64,000 bases of DNA from Pseudoxanthomonas composti (GCF_004122095.1 NZ_SAWZ01000005.1:1-64000), one strand, 5' to 3'. Shown: positions 19,732 to 29,501, counted from the first letter of the stretch. Program-made: numbers and translations. The notes: generated by a model not told the origin, from the sequence alone.

Positions 19732-20477
19732 TTGCGTTGCTCCCGCTGCGCGGCTTCGCCGATCGCGGTGTCGTAACGGGCATCGTCGCGGATCACGCGC
19801 GGCACGCCCACGCGCGGCTCGACCGAGGTCACCGGCTCGTAGATCACGCGCTGCTTCTCCTCGTCGTAGCGCACCTCGACATTGCCGATCAGCGGGAAGT
19901 CCTTACGGAAAGGATGGCCGACGAACCCGTAGTCGGTGAGGATGCGGCGCAGGTCCGGATGACCGGTGAAGACGATCCCGAACAGATCGAAGGCCTCGCG
20001 CTCGAACCAATTCGCGCCCGGCCACAGGTCGGTGACCGAGGCCAGCACCGGCACGTCGTCGTTGGGCGCGTAGCAGCGGATGCGCACGCGCTGGTTGTGT
20101 TGGTAAGACAGCAGGTGCGCGACCACGGCGAAGCGCTTGGTCGGCATCGGCAGCGCGTGCGCGTGGTCTGCGCCTTCGCCCGTGGGTTGCTCACCCCAGC
20201 CGAAGCGGCCGACCGACTTGCCTTCCACGCCGCGGCTGAAGCCCTGCGAGGAGACGTCCGAGGTATCCCACTCGTCGCTGCCGTATCCCAGGTAATCCAC
20301 GCCGCACAGGTCCGAGAGCTGCTCGAAGCCCAGCTCGTCGCGCAGCGCGGCGCAGGTGTCGTGCCACTGCGCGGCCTCGATCTCCAGCGCGACGCCGCCC
20401 GCGAGGGTCGAGGTCACCTGGGCATCGGGAAAGCGCGTGCGCAGCCGTTCGATGAATTTGGACGCTTGCTCAGCCAT
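19728..20477 (-). CDS. nuoC: NADH-quinone oxidoreductase subunit C
   Basis: NuoC is the 30-kDa-type peripheral subunit of complex I. The ATG at 20475-20477 gives 249 residues starting [20 protein letters not shown]. The conserved [20 protein letters not shown] and [15 protein letters not shown] region is near residues 160-210. An insert around residues 75-105 ([20 protein letters not shown]) is longer than in many homologues. It lies 35 bp downstream of nuoB and overlaps nuoD. Confidence 0.95.
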   Translation of the reverse strand: MAEQASKFIERLRTRFPDAQVTSTLAGGVALEIEAAQWHDTCAALRDELGFEQLSDLCGVDYLGYGSDEWDTSDVSSQGFSRGVEGKSVGRFGWGEQPTGEGADHAHALPMPTKRFAVVAHLLSYQHNQRVRIRCYAPNDDVPVLASVTDLWPGANWFEREAFDLFGIVFTGHPDLRRILTDYGFVGHPFRKDFPLIGNVEVRYDEEKQRVIYEPVTSVEPRVGVPRVIRDDARYDTAIGEAAQREQRK

Positions 20478-20512
20478 TGGGCGTGGCGTGCTCTGCTTGA
20501 GAAGAAAGAGGG

Positions 20513-21067
20513 TTACCGGGAGATCGTCTGCGTGCGCCAGATCTTCTTCTGCAGCTGCAGAATCCCGTACACCAGCGCTTCGGCGGTGGGCGGGCAACCT
20601 GGGACGTAGACGTCAACCGGAACGATGCGATCGCAACCGCGCACCACCGAATACGAGTAGTGGTAGTAGCCGCCGCCATTGGCGCAGCTGCCCATCGAGA
20701 TCACCCACTTCGGGTCGGGCATCTGGTCGTAGACCTTGCGCAGCGCCGGGGCCATCTTGTTGACCAGCGTGCCGGCCACGATCATCACATCGGACTGGCG
20801 CGGCGACGGGCGGAACACCACGCCGTAGCGGTCCAGATCCAGTCGCGAGGTGCCGGCATGCATCATCTCCACCGCGCAGCAGGCCAGGCCGAAGGTCATC
20901 GGCCACATCGAGCCTGTGCGCGCCCAGTTGAGCAGCGCATCGACGCTGGTGGTGACGTAGCCCTTTTCCAGCAGCGGGTTCTCACCTTCGGGGCGCAGGA
21001 TGTCGTCCACCCGCCCTTCCGGGATCGGGTTGGTCATCAGCTTGTCGAGGGTCTGGATCACTCCCAT
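20513..21067 (-). CDS. nuoB: NADH-quinone oxidoreductase subunit B
   Basis: NuoB binds the N2 4Fe-4S cluster, the last electron carrier before quinone. The ATG at 21065-21067 gives 184 residues. Ligands are the adjacent Cys63-Cys64 ([10 protein letters not shown]), Cys128 (MGSCANGGG) and Cys158 (VPGCPPTAE). Its start lies within the end of nuoA (10-bp overlap). Confidence 0.97.
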   Translation of the reverse strand: MGVIQTLDKLMTNPIPEGRVDDILRPEGENPLLEKGYVTTSVDALLNWARTGSMWPMTFGLACCAVEMMHAGTSRLDLDRYGVVFRPSPRQSDVMIVAGTLVNKMAPALRKVYDQMPDPKWVISMGSCANGGGYYHYSYSVVRGCDRIVPVDVYVPGCPPTAEALVYGILQLQKKIWRTQTISR

Positions 21068-21414
21068 TCGAGCGCTCCCTTCTTCCAAACGTAGATAAAG
21101 CCCAGGAACAACATGCCCACGAACAGGCCCATGGTCACCAGGGAACGTGCACCGATCTCCATGAACACCTGGGTCCACGGCACGATGAAGATGATTTCCA
21201 GGTCGAAGACGATGAACTGGATGGCGATGAGGTAATAGCGCACGTCGAACTTCATGCGCGCGTCTTCGAAGGCCTCGAAGCCGCACTCGTACGGCGAGAG
21301 CTTCTTCGCATCGGGACGACGGGGTCCGAGGAAGCGACCGACAAGCATCAGGGCAATGCCGATGCCGGTGGCCACGATCAAAAAGAGCAAAGTCGGCAGG
21401 TAATTGGCCAGCAC
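21058..21414 (-). CDS. nuoA: NADH-quinone oxidoreductase subunit A
   Basis: NuoA is a three-helix membrane subunit of complex I and opens the operon. The likely start is a GTG at 21412-21414, giving 118 residues beginning (V/M)[23 protein letters not shown]-type purines lie just upstream. The conserved loop [20 protein letters not shown] is present. The leader is about 220 nt and contains a 15-base perfect palindrome (21569-21583). Confidence 0.95.
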   Translation of the reverse strand: MLANYLPTLLFLIVATGIGIALMLVGRFLGPRRPDAKKLSPYECGFEAFEDARMKFDVRYYLIAIQFIVFDLEIIFIVPWTQVFMEIGARSLVTMGLFVGMLFLGFIYVWKKGALEWE

Positions 21415-21637
21415 TCGCGTCGTCTCTCTAGAAGCCCAGCGTCGGTCGCAGAGTGTAAGCGCCAGAGGCGAAAGACCCTGCGAACGAATCGCGTGACCGG
21501 CCACGTGGGCCTGCCGGTGCGAGGGCCTGACGCCAGGATGGGGGCGACGTCGGGGGACCCATGGCAGGCCCGGCATTGCCGGGACATTCCACGGCGGCCC
21601 TTCCGCGATTCGTACCGGGCCCGCTGTGAACTGGTCA

Positions 21638-21667
21638 ATTGTACCGTTCAGTGAACTGAGGAGTAAA
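21638..21667 (-). promoter_or_regulatory. Probable nuo operon promoter
   Basis: Minus-strand TTTACT (21662-21667) and TACAAT (21638-21643) are separated by 18 bases and match consensus at 4/6 and 5/6. It lies downstream of the bidirectional terminator and about 220 bp upstream of nuoA, in the only A/T-rich patch of this gap. A palindrome between the boxes (AGTTCACTGAACG region) may be a regulator site; this is inference. Confidence 0.55.
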
Positions 21668-21712
21668 CTTTTTGGTGAGTCTTCGTCAGGATTTCGACGA
21701 ACGACGCCCAAC

Positions 21713-21740
21713 AAAAAAGCCTGCGATCGCAGGCTTTTTG
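21713..21740. terminator. Bidirectional rho-independent terminator
   Basis: The sequence AAAAAAGCCTGCGATCGCAG followed by GCTTTTT forms a near-perfect GC stem flanked by A-run and T-run on both sides. It works in either direction. Its place between tRNA-Leu and the nuo promoter suggests it ends the tpiA-secG-tRNA transcript on the minus strand. Confidence 0.85.
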
Positions 21741-21777
21741 TCACGACCGCGACCGGGTGACGATCGCGTCAGCTGAT

Positions 21778-21862
21778 TGGTGCCCAAGAGGGGACTCGAA
21801 CCCCTACGACTCTCGTCGCTACCACCTCAAGGTAGTGCGTCTACCAATTCCGCCACCTGGGC
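21778..21862 (-). tRNA. tRNA-Leu (GAG)
   Basis: An 85-nt class II tRNA can be read on the minus strand: acceptor GCCCAGG/CTTGGGC, anticodon arm CTACCTTGAGGTGGTAG with anticodon GAG, a long variable arm, T-arm GGTTCGAGTCC and an encoded CCA at 21778-21780. It decodes CUC and CUU. It lies 55 bp after secG, possibly in the same transcript; a TACAAT box at 21908-21913 has no good -35 partner. Confidence 0.96.
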
Positions 21863-21917
21863 TAAAACTTCGCTTTCAACCCCACCGGACGGGCCGGCGG
21901 GCGCGCATTGTAGCGCC

Positions 21918-22364
21918 TTATCGCGCCGGTGCCTGCTCCGGCTGCTTGCCCTGCTCGGCCGGGGCCGGCTGCGGGGCCGGCGCCTGCCCGGCGGCCGGGG
22001 GCGCGATGGGCGCGCTCGGCACGATCGAGGTCTCCGGCTGCTGCGGAGCGACCTCGCCCGGCGCCTTGGCCGGCTCGGCCGCGGCCTGGCCGGACATCAG
22101 GCCCAGGTCCTGCTGCGCGGCCGGATGCGCGGTGCGCGCGGCGTTCCAGGCCATGAACAGGCTGATGGCGAAGAACGCCACGGCCAGCCACTTGGTGCTT
22201 TTGGACAGGAAGTTGGAGGCGCCACGGGCACCGAACACGGTCCCGGACGCGCCGGCACCGAAGCCCGAACCCGCCTGCGCACCGGAGCCGCGCTGCATCA
22301 GCACCAGCGCGATGATGGCGATGGCCACCAGTACGTAGACCACATTGAGGATCAACATCAGCAT
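21918..22364 (-). CDS. secG: Protein translocase subunit SecG
   Basis: SecG is the small accessory membrane subunit of the SecYEG channel. The 148-residue product begins MLMLILNVVYVLVAIAIIAL, followed by the typical LMQRGSGAQAGSGFGAGASG loop and a second helix (WLAVAFFAISLFMAW). The C-terminal 60 residues are a Pro/Ala/Gln-rich tail (APQPAPAEQGKQPEQAPAR) that is probably disordered and is absent from short E. coli-type SecG. It lies 47 bp after tpiA, the common tpiA-secG pairing. Confidence 0.95.
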   Translation of the reverse strand: MLMLILNVVYVLVAIAIIALVLMQRGSGAQAGSGFGAGASGTVFGARGASNFLSKSTKWLAVAFFAISLFMAWNAARTAHPAAQQDLGLMSGQAAAEPAKAPGEVAPQQPETSIVPSAPIAPPAAGQAPAPQPAPAEQGKQPEQAPAR

Positions 22365-22411
22365 TCGATCGTTCTCTCAGAGCTGACCGACATGCCTGCC
22401 GATCCGCGCAC

Positions 22412-23167
22412 TCAGTCCATGGCGGCCTTGACGATGGCCAGGAAATCCGCGGCCACCAGAGAGGCGCCGCCAACCAGTCCCCCATCGACATCCTGCTGCG
22501 AAAAGAGTTCCGCGGCATTGTCGGCCTTGACGCTGCCCCCGTAGAGGATGGTCAACGAATCGGCGATTCTAGCATCGTGGCTGGCCACGATGCCACGGAT
22601 AAATGCATGGATCTCCTGGGCCTGCGCCGGGCTGGCGGTGCGTCCGGTGCCGATGGCCCAGACCGGCTCGTAGGCCAGCACCGCCTTGGCGAAGCTTTCC
22701 ACCCCGGCCTGGGCCAGCACCGGCGCCAACTGCGAGGCGATGACCTGCTCGGTCCGCCCGGCCTCCCTGTCTTCCAGGGTCTCGCCCATGCACAGCACCG
22801 GGATCAGGCCGGCATGCTGGGCGGCGAGAAACTTGCGGGCCACCAGCTCGCTGGACTCGTGGTGGTACTGCCGGCGCTCGGAGTGACCGACCAGACCGTA
22901 CCTGGCGCCGACGTCCACCAGCATCGCCGCGGAGACCTCGCCGGTGTAGGCGCCCTTCTCGTTGCTGCTGACGTCCTGGGCCCCGAATTCGATGGCCGTA
23001 TCCTCGAAATCCTCGATCAGGTCGCCCAGGTACGGCAGCGGCGGCAGGATCAGCACGCCCGGCGCCCTCTCCGACGGCAGCCCCTTGGCGATGTCGGCGA
23101 CCAGCTCGGAGGCGAACTGGCGGCTGCCATGAAGTTTCCAGTTTCCGGCGACCAGCTTGCGACGCAT
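22412..23167 (-). CDS. tpiA: Triose-phosphate isomerase
   Basis: TpiA interconverts dihydroxyacetone phosphate and glyceraldehyde 3-phosphate in glycolysis. The 251-residue TIM-barrel protein has catalytic residues Asn9 and Lys11 (AGNWK), His95 (VGHSERR) and Glu167 (YEPVWAIGTG), and a phosphate-binding ILYGGSVKADN loop. A ribosome-binding site AAGGA precedes the ATG by 7 bases. It is divergent from the short-chain dehydrogenase gene and heads the tpiA-secG unit. Confidence 0.98.
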   Translation of the reverse strand: MRRKLVAGNWKLHGSRQFASELVADIAKGLPSERAPGVLILPPLPYLGDLIEDFEDTAIEFGAQDVSSNEKGAYTGEVSAAMLVDVGARYGLVGHSERRQYHHESSELVARKFLAAQHAGLIPVLCMGETLEDREAGRTEQVIASQLAPVLAQAGVESFAKAVLAYEPVWAIGTGRTASPAQAQEIHAFIRGIVASHDARIADSLTILYGGSVKADNAAELFSQQDVDGGLVGGASLVAADFLAIVKAAMD

Positions 23168-23218
23168 CGGCGATTCCTTGGCTAGAGTGGCGCCTCAGGA
23201 TAACGCGCGCCTTGTGGA

Positions 23219-24034
23219 ATGCAGATCACACCCATGGACCACACGCCCCGCTATGCCCTCATCACCGGTGCCTCCAGCGGCATCGGCGAGCGCTTCGCCC
23301 GACACTACGCGGCCCTGGGCGTGCCCCTGGTCCTGACCGCGCGCCGCGAGCAGCGCCTGCATGCCCTGGCGGCGGAACTGCGCGCACGGGTGCCGGTGCA
23401 GGTGATCGCCGCCGACATGGCCGAGCCTGGTGCGGCGCAAGCCCTGGTCGGGCAGCTACACGATGCGGGCCTGCGCGTGCGCATCCTGGTCAACAACGCC
23501 GGCTACGGGCTGCCCGGGCGTTACCGCGAGCGCGACTGGTTCGAGCATGCCCGCTTCCTGCGGGTGATGATCGAGGCCTGGACCGAGCTGACCTGGCGGC
23601 TGCTGCCCGAGCTGCGCGCCAGCGGCGCCGGGCGCATCATCAATGTCGCCTCCTTCGCCGCGCTGATGCCGGGCGCGGCGGGACAGACGCTGTACGCCCC
23701 GGCCAAGAGCTTCATGCTCAGGCTGAGCGAATCGCTGTCGCTGGAGAACGCCGACGCCGGGGTCAACGTCACCGCGCTGTGCCCCGGGTTCACCTGGTCC
23801 GAGTTCCATGATGTGACCGGGACCCGGCAACAGATGGACCGCCTGCCGGCCTGGATGTGGCTGGACCCGGACCAGGTGGTGCGCGAGGCGATCGACGCGG
23901 TCGAGCGCGGCCGCGTGCTGGTCATTCCCGGCTGGCGCTATCGCCTGGCCTATGCCGTGTTGCGCCACCTGCCCGACCAGGTCCTGCTTGGGCTGATGCG
24001 CCGGGGCTCCAGGCGTATCAGGCCGGTGGACTAG
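23219..24034 (+). CDS. SDR-family oxidoreductase
   Basis: A 271-residue short-chain dehydrogenase/reductase of the DltE-like classical type. It has the cofactor motif TGASSGIGERFARHY near the N-terminus, NNAGYG in the middle, and the catalytic Tyr159-x3-Lys163 (YAPAK) after Ser in NVASFA. The C-terminal part is hydrophobic (YAVLRHLPDQVLLGLM) and could touch membranes. The substrate is unknown. An in-frame ATG at 23234 is an alternative start; neither has a strong ribosome-binding site. It is transcribed away from tpiA on its own. Confidence 0.9.
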   Translation: MQITPMDHTPRYALITGASSGIGERFARHYAALGVPLVLTARREQRLHALAAELRARVPVQVIAADMAEPGAAQALVGQLHDAGLRVRILVNNAGYGLPGRYRERDWFEHARFLRVMIEAWTELTWRLLPELRASGAGRIINVASFAALMPGAAGQTLYAPAKSFMLRLSESLSLENADAGVNVTALCPGFTWSEFHDVTGTRQQMDRLPAWMWLDPDQVVREAIDAVERGRVLVIPGWRYRLAYAVLRHLPDQVLLGLMRRGSRRIRPVD

Positions 24035-24082
24035 GCCGCGCGAACTCGCGCTCGTGCCCTCGACCAGCCCAAAAGGCTAATT

Positions 24083-24184
24083 GTGGGAGCGGCTTTAGCA
24101 GCGAAGGGGCTCTCCCCTTGGCAGGTCCCCGGGCAGACCCTTTAGCGGCTGATGGCCCTAGGCCACCTAGAGCCGCCCCCACAC
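24083..24184. repeat. REP-like palindromic element, copy 1
   Basis: The stretch starts GTGGGAGCGGCTTTAGCAGC and ends with AGAGCCGCCCCCACAC, so its ends are inverted repeats. Read on the minus strand it matches the element at 32043-32142, including GGCTCTAGGTGGCC, GGGCCAT and CCCCTTCG. It lies in the gap after the dehydrogenase gene (24035-24297), which holds nothing else I recognise. Confidence 0.75.
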
Positions 24185-24297
24185 GAGGCTCTCGCCGCAC
24201 CACGCGCGGCCGGTCCGATTAGGGCGAGGACCGGCTTCCGAACTAACTGCGAGTGCCTCCCGGCCACTGGCGCGCCAGCGACCGGCAATGTCCGGCG

Positions 24298-25248
24298 CTA
24301 CTTCAGCTTGATCTCGCGCAGGCGCTCTTCCAGATAACCCTGGGCGGTAATCGGCTCAGGGTAACGGCTGGGATTGTCGGCCGTGATCGTCGAGGGCAAC
24401 ACGTCGATCAGGAAATCCGGATTGGGGTGCAGGAAGAACGGCACCGAGTAGCGCGGCTTGCGCGCCGCCTCGCCCGGCGGATTGGTCACGCGATGGGTGG
24501 TGGAGGGATACACGTGGTTGGTCAGGCGCTGCAGCATGTCGCCGATGTTGACCACGATGGTGTCGGCGTCGGAGGTGAACGGCACCCAGGTGCCATCGTG
24601 CGACTTCACTTCCAGGCCTGCGGCGCTGGCGCCGACCAGCAGGGTGATCAGGTTGATGTCTTCGTGCGCACCGGCGCGCACGTTGGGCACGTCGTCACTG
24701 GTGATCGGCGGGTAGTGGATCGGCCGCAGGATCGAATTGCCCGAGTCGGTCTTGTCGACGAAGTAATCCTCCGGCAAGCCGATGTGCAGCGCCAGCGCGG
24801 CCAGCACGTGCGAGCCCAGCTGGTCCAGCGCCTGGTAGAGGCCGTAGCCGTGCTCGCGGAAGTTGGGGACTTCGATCGGCCACAGGTTCGGCGGCATCAC
24901 CTCGGCGTACTTGGAATCGCGCGGGATCTCGCGACCGATGTGCCAGAACTCCTTGAGGTCGAAGTGCTTGGAGTCCTTGGCCGTTTCCACACCGAAGGCG
25001 GTGTAGCCGCGGGCACCGCCGCTGCCCGGTACGTGATACTGCAGCTTGGTCTGGTCCGGCAGCGCGAAGAAGTTCTTGAAAACCTCGTAGGCCGCATCGA
25101 TCTGCGACTGGGCGATGCCGTGGTTGCGGATGCCGGCAAAGCCCCACTGGCGATAGGCCGCGCCGAGTTCGGCGACGAAGGCGTCGCGGTCGGCCTGGCT
25201 GGTGGGGGTGATGAAGCGGCTGATGTCGAGAGTCGGGATGGCGGACAT
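24298..25248 (-). CDS. Isopenicillin-N-synthase-family 2-oxoglutarate/Fe(II) oxygenase
   Basis: A 316-residue non-haem iron oxygenase. The start is the ATG at 25246-25248 (MSAIPTLDISRFITPTSQAD); upstream codons belong to the leader. The iron triad is visible as His195-x-Asp197 (AGAHEDINL) and His252 (STTHRV), and the 2-oxoglutarate-binding Arg266-x-Ser268 is in KPRYSVPFF. The N-terminal DIOX_N-like half (TAFGVETAKDSKHFDLKEFW) is also typical. Family members hydroxylate or desaturate small molecules; the substrate here is unknown. It stands alone between the REP-like element and the glmM terminator. Confidence 0.9.
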   Translation of the reverse strand: MSAIPTLDISRFITPTSQADRDAFVAELGAAYRQWGFAGIRNHGIAQSQIDAAYEVFKNFFALPDQTKLQYHVPGSGGARGYTAFGVETAKDSKHFDLKEFWHIGREIPRDSKYAEVMPPNLWPIEVPNFREHGYGLYQALDQLGSHVLAALALHIGLPEDYFVDKTDSGNSILRPIHYPPITSDDVPNVRAGAHEDINLITLLVGASAAGLEVKSHDGTWVPFTSDADTIVVNIGDMLQRLTNHVYPSTTHRVTNPPGEAARKPRYSVPFFLHPNPDFLIDVLPSTITADNPSRYPEPITAQGYLEERLREIKLK

Positions 25249-25346
25249 GACGGGTCGTGCTCGAACGGCCGCGGGAGGCGGCGGGGACATGGAAGCCGAC
25301 ATTCTCGCAGATCGGGCCGGGCCGGCATGCGCAGGACCGTAAACGA

Positions 25347-25371
25347 CGATGCCCGGACGGGCCGGGCATCG
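25347..25371 (-). terminator. Candidate terminator of the accD-glmM unit
   Basis: A perfect 10-bp stem (CGATGCCCGG/CCGGGCATCG) with a 5-base loop lies downstream of glmM on the minus strand. Only a short T-containing tail (TCGTTTACG) follows, so termination may be weak. Confidence 0.55.
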
Positions 25372-25389
25372 TGGTCACTCGCCAATGAG

Positions 25390-25479
25390 TCAGGAAAGCA
25401 CGCGGTACAGCAGATAGAACGTGACGACCTTGGCGATCACCACGCCGCAGGCGATCAGCAGCTTGTCACGCCGCCGCAC
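25390..25479 (-). CDS. Possible 29-residue membrane peptide after glmM
   Basis: A short frame runs from a GTG at 25477-25479 and overlaps the end of glmM by 14 bp. It encodes (V/M)[18 protein letters not shown] then [10 protein letters not shown]: a basic N-terminus followed by one predicted membrane helix. Charge and hydrophobicity are ordered as expected for a real single-pass peptide, and the overlap would allow coupling. There is no clear ribosome-binding site and no homologue I recognise. It may be chance. Confidence 0.35.
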   Translation of the reverse strand: MRRRDKLLIACGVVIAKVVTFYLLYRVLS

Positions 25480-26823
25480 GTACCGCGCCAGCCAGCCGGA
25501 CCAGCGTTTGCTGCATCAGCGCGGCGTCGTCGGCCTCCACCGTCACCCGCACCACTGGCTCGGTGCCGGACGGGCGCAGGAAGGCGCGGCCGCGTCCCTG
25601 CACCGACTGCTGCGCCTCGGCCAGGGCCGCGGCCACGGGAGGCGCCTCCACCACGGCCTTGGCGGTCACGCCCTCCAACCGCACGTTGACTGTGCGTTGG
25701 GGCAGCATGACCAGCCCATCGAGCGCCTGGCGCAGGGACAGGCCGCGGCGCTTGAGCACCTCCAGCACCTGCAGCGCGCTGATGATGCCGTCGCCGGTAT
25801 TGGCCCGGTCCAGGCACAGGATGTGGCCGGAGGCCTCGCCTCCCAGCACGCCGTGGCCATCGACCAGGGCCTGGTGCACGTAGCGGTCGCCGACCTTGGC
25901 GCGCACGAAGTCGATGTCGTGCTCGCCCAGGGCTTTTTCCAGGCCGTAGTTGGTCATCAGCGTGCCCACCACCGGCCCGTGCAGGCGACCGCTGCGCTGC
26001 CAATCGCAGGCCAGGATGTAAAGCAGCCCGTCGCCATCGACCACCTGCCCTTCCGCGTCCACGAACAGCACGCGGTCGCCATCGCCGTCGAAGGCGATGC
26101 CCAGATCGGCATTGGACTCGCGCACCCGTGCGGCCAGCGCCTGCGGGTGGGTGGAGCCGACGCCGTCATTGATGTTCAGGCCATTGGGCGCGTTGCCGAT
26201 GACCTGCAGCCGGGCGCCCATCTCACGCAGCACGATGGGCGCGACCTGGTAGGTGGCGCCGTTGGCGCAATCGACCACGATGCTCAGGCCATCCAGGTCG
26301 AATTCGCGCGGCACCGAACTCTTGCAGGCCTCCACGTAGCGGCCCACCGCATCGCGCGTGCGCACGGCCTGGCCCAGGCGCTCGGACGGCACGGTGTGGA
26401 ACTCGCCTTCCAGTGCGTCCTCGATGGCCTGCTCGGTGGCGTCGTCCAGCTTCTCGCCTTCGCTGGAGAAGAACTTGATGCCGTTGTCGTGGTGCGGGTT
26501 GTGCGAGGCGGAGATCACGATGCCGCCATCGGCGCGCAGCGCACGCGTCAGGTGCGAGACCGCCGGGGTGGGCATCGGCCCCATCAGCTGCACATCCACG
26601 CCCGCCGCAACCAGCCCGGCCTCCAGCGCGGCCTCGAACATGTAGTTGGAGATGCGCGTGTCCTTGCCGATCACCACCTGCGGCTTGCGCCACTCGCCGC
26701 CGCGCACGCTGGCGCGCAGCGCGTGGCCGTAGGCATTGCCCAGGCGCAGCATGAAATCGGCCGAAATCGGGCCCTCACCGACGCGGCCGCGGATGCCGTC
26801 GGTGCCGAAGTACTTGCGGCCCA

Positions 26824-26824
<1 letters not shown>
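25466..26824 (-). CDS. glmM: Phosphoglucosamine mutase
   Basis: GlmM converts glucosamine 6-phosphate to glucosamine 1-phosphate on the route to UDP-GlcNAc for peptidoglycan and lipopolysaccharide. The 452-residue product starts [20 protein letters not shown]. It has the phosphoserine loop ISASHNP (active Ser107), the metal-binding DGDGDR loop, the sugar-binding GEASGH and the C-terminal phosphate site [11 protein letters not shown]. Its ATG overlaps the accD stop (TGATG), so the two are translationally coupled. This pairing of fatty-acid and cell-wall precursor genes is noteworthy. Confidence 0.97.
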
Positions 26825-27714
<890 letters not shown>

Positions 27715-27918
27715 TTAATTCCGTTGCGTAGCACCCCTGACGGGGCATCAGACTGCGCAGTGTAAGACAAGGCGCAGTCGGAGGACTTCCTGCCCCGCTG
27801 ACTGGCGGGATGCTGCAGTACGCCGAAGACCAATATCTATTGACTTCGACCAAGATATTTGCTAAAGCGAGCAAGCCTCACATGCTATGAAGATCCTTCC
27901 ACCGGTAAAGGAATACAT

Positions 27919-28674
27919 ATGAAGGCATTCGCTCTTGTTGGCGCGGCGTGTGCACTTTTCGTAGCTGGCATCTCCTCCAGCTTCGCTCAGGTCAAGATGT
28001 GCGACAGCATGGAAAGCCGAGCCCTGCCCGTTGGCACGACGCCCCAGGCCAATCCCGACGGATCTCTCAGCGTCACCGTTCCGGAAGGCTGGTTCATATT
28101 CACCGAGGAACAGGGGCGTTGGACCTCGACCCCTACCGCCATCGTTCGTGGTTCATGCCCTGGCGGATCCGGATGCAGCTCGACCTTGTTACCAAGCGGG
28201 CAGACATCCTGCGCGATGGATTCGGATTGCACGCAATGCAATCGCTCCGGAAGCAGTGCGATATACCCAGTGCGCGAAGATTTGGTTGGGGTCACTTTCG
28301 CCAGCAAGGACGAAGTCGAGTCATTACCGCGCGCCGATGCCCGCCTGATGACGATTCCAGAGATCAGAAAAGATCTGCTGGCTTTCAAGCGGGCACTCGG
28401 CATTGCTAACGAGGCGGAAGGACGAGAGACAGTCTGGATTCGACTGTATGGATACGTCGCGCCCATGGATGTCCCGGACGGATATGAGGTCCCCATGTCT
28501 AGCTCCGCGACCAAGAACATCGCCCTCGGGCTGCTGGCGGCGCAATCGATCCAAACCCCGGCAGCGGCTCTCAAATGCAGTTGCAATTCCGGTGGCAGCT
28601 GCAAGTTGGAATCCAACTTCGGCGTCAAGGTCTGCAACGCCAGCAACTGCGCGGATTGCAGCATGAGCCACTGA
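27919..28674 (+). CDS. Secreted cysteine-rich protein of unknown function
   Basis: I do not recognise this 251-residue protein. The ATG at 27919 is preceded by AAAGGA. A signal peptide is clear (hydrophobic core, SFA cleavage after residue 23), so the product is exported. The mature part has 12 Cys. The spacing C-x5-C-x(10-11)-C-x(4-5)-C-x2-C occurs twice: Cys80, 86, 98, 104, 107 and Cys222, 228, 239, 244, 247, each with GGS inside the first gap. The middle (about 115-200) is mixed and folded-looking. It lies on the opposite strand between accD and trpA, where an operon is usual. One 60-base line I counted (28381-28440) has only 34 G or C, below its neighbours, so it was probably acquired. 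Upstream TTGACT (27839 onward) could be a -35 box. Confidence 0.8.
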   Translation: MKAFALVGAACALFVAGISSSFAQVKMCDSMESRALPVGTTPQANPDGSLSVTVPEGWFIFTEEQGRWTSTPTAIVRGSCPGGSGCSSTLLPSGQTSCAMDSDCTQCNRSGSSAIYPVREDLVGVTFASKDEVESLPRADARLMTIPEIRKDLLAFKRALGIANEAEGRETVWIRLYGYVAPMDVPDGYEVPMSSSATKNIALGLLAAQSIQTPAAALKCSCNSGGSCKLESNFGVKVCNASNCADCSMSH

Positions 28675-28692
28675 GGTAGCGACTAGGAGGAA

Positions 28693-29493
28693 TCAGCCGT
28701 CCAGCGCCTGCCGGAGCGGGGCCAGGAACTGGGCGGCCGCTTCGGCGGCCCTGCCCTCGCCGGCCGCCTCCAGGGCCGCGACCAGGGCCGAGCCCACCAC
28801 CACCCCGTCCGCATCGACGGCCATGGCCTTGGCGCTGGCGGCATCCTTGATGCCGAAGCCGGCCACCACCGGCACGCTGGTGCCCTCGCGAATGGCCTTG
28901 AGCTTGCGCCCGGCGGCCTGGGTGTCCAGCCGGTCCGAGGCACCGGTGACGCCCGCGAAGCTGACGTAGTACAGGTAACCCTGGGCGGTGGCGCACAGCA
29001 TTTCCTGGCGCTGGGGCGTGGTGGTCGGCGACGCCAGTGCGATCAGGTCCAGGCCGTGGCGGGTAAAGATTTCACGGGTCTCGGCGGCTTCCTCGGGGGG
29101 CAGATCCACCAGCAGCACGCCGTCCACGCCTGCGGCCACCGCTTCGCGTGCAAAGCGCTCGGTGCCGTGGATCTCCACCGGGTTCAGGTAGCCCATCAGC
29201 ACCACGGGCGTGTGCGCATCATGCGCGCGGAACTGGCCGACCACCTGCAGCACGTGGCGCAGCCCCCCGCCCAGGGCCAGCGCGCGCTCGGAACTGCGCT
29301 GGATGGTGGGCCCATCGGCCATCGGATCGGAAAACGGCACGCCTAGCTCGATCACATCGGCCCCGGCCTCCACCAGCGCGTGCATCACCGGTACGGTGCT
29401 GTCCAGCCCGGGATCGCCGGCGGTGACGAAGGGAATCAGGGCTTTGCGCTGCTGGGTGCGGAGGCGGGCGAAGGTGTCGGCGATGCGGGACAT
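28693..29493 (-). CDS. trpA: Tryptophan synthase alpha chain
   Basis: TrpA cleaves indole-3-glycerol phosphate and passes indole to TrpB. The 266-residue TIM-barrel protein has catalytic Glu49 (VIELGVPFSDP) and Asp60 (MADGPT), and phosphate-binding GFGIKDAAS and GSALV. It starts at an ATG at 29491-29493. It is separated from trpB by 149 bp filled by an inverted-repeat element, whereas trpB and trpA are usually tightly coupled. Confidence 0.97.
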   Translation of the reverse strand: MSRIADTFARLRTQQRKALIPFVTAGDPGLDSTVPVMHALVEAGADVIELGVPFSDPMADGPTIQRSSERALALGGGLRHVLQVVGQFRAHDAHTPVVLMGYLNPVEIHGTERFAREAVAAGVDGVLLVDLPPEEAAETREIFTRHGLDLIALASPTTTPQRQEMLCATAQGYLYYVSFAGVTGASDRLDTQAAGRKLKAIREGTSVPVVAGFGIKDAASAKAMAVDADGVVVGSALVAALEAAGEGRAAEAAAQFLAPLRQALDG

Positions 29494-29501
29494 AGGTTTT
29501 T

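Noticed and set aside
21058..21744. Longer nuoA start near 21744
   Set aside because: The extension would cross the terminator and promoter and has no membrane or family character.
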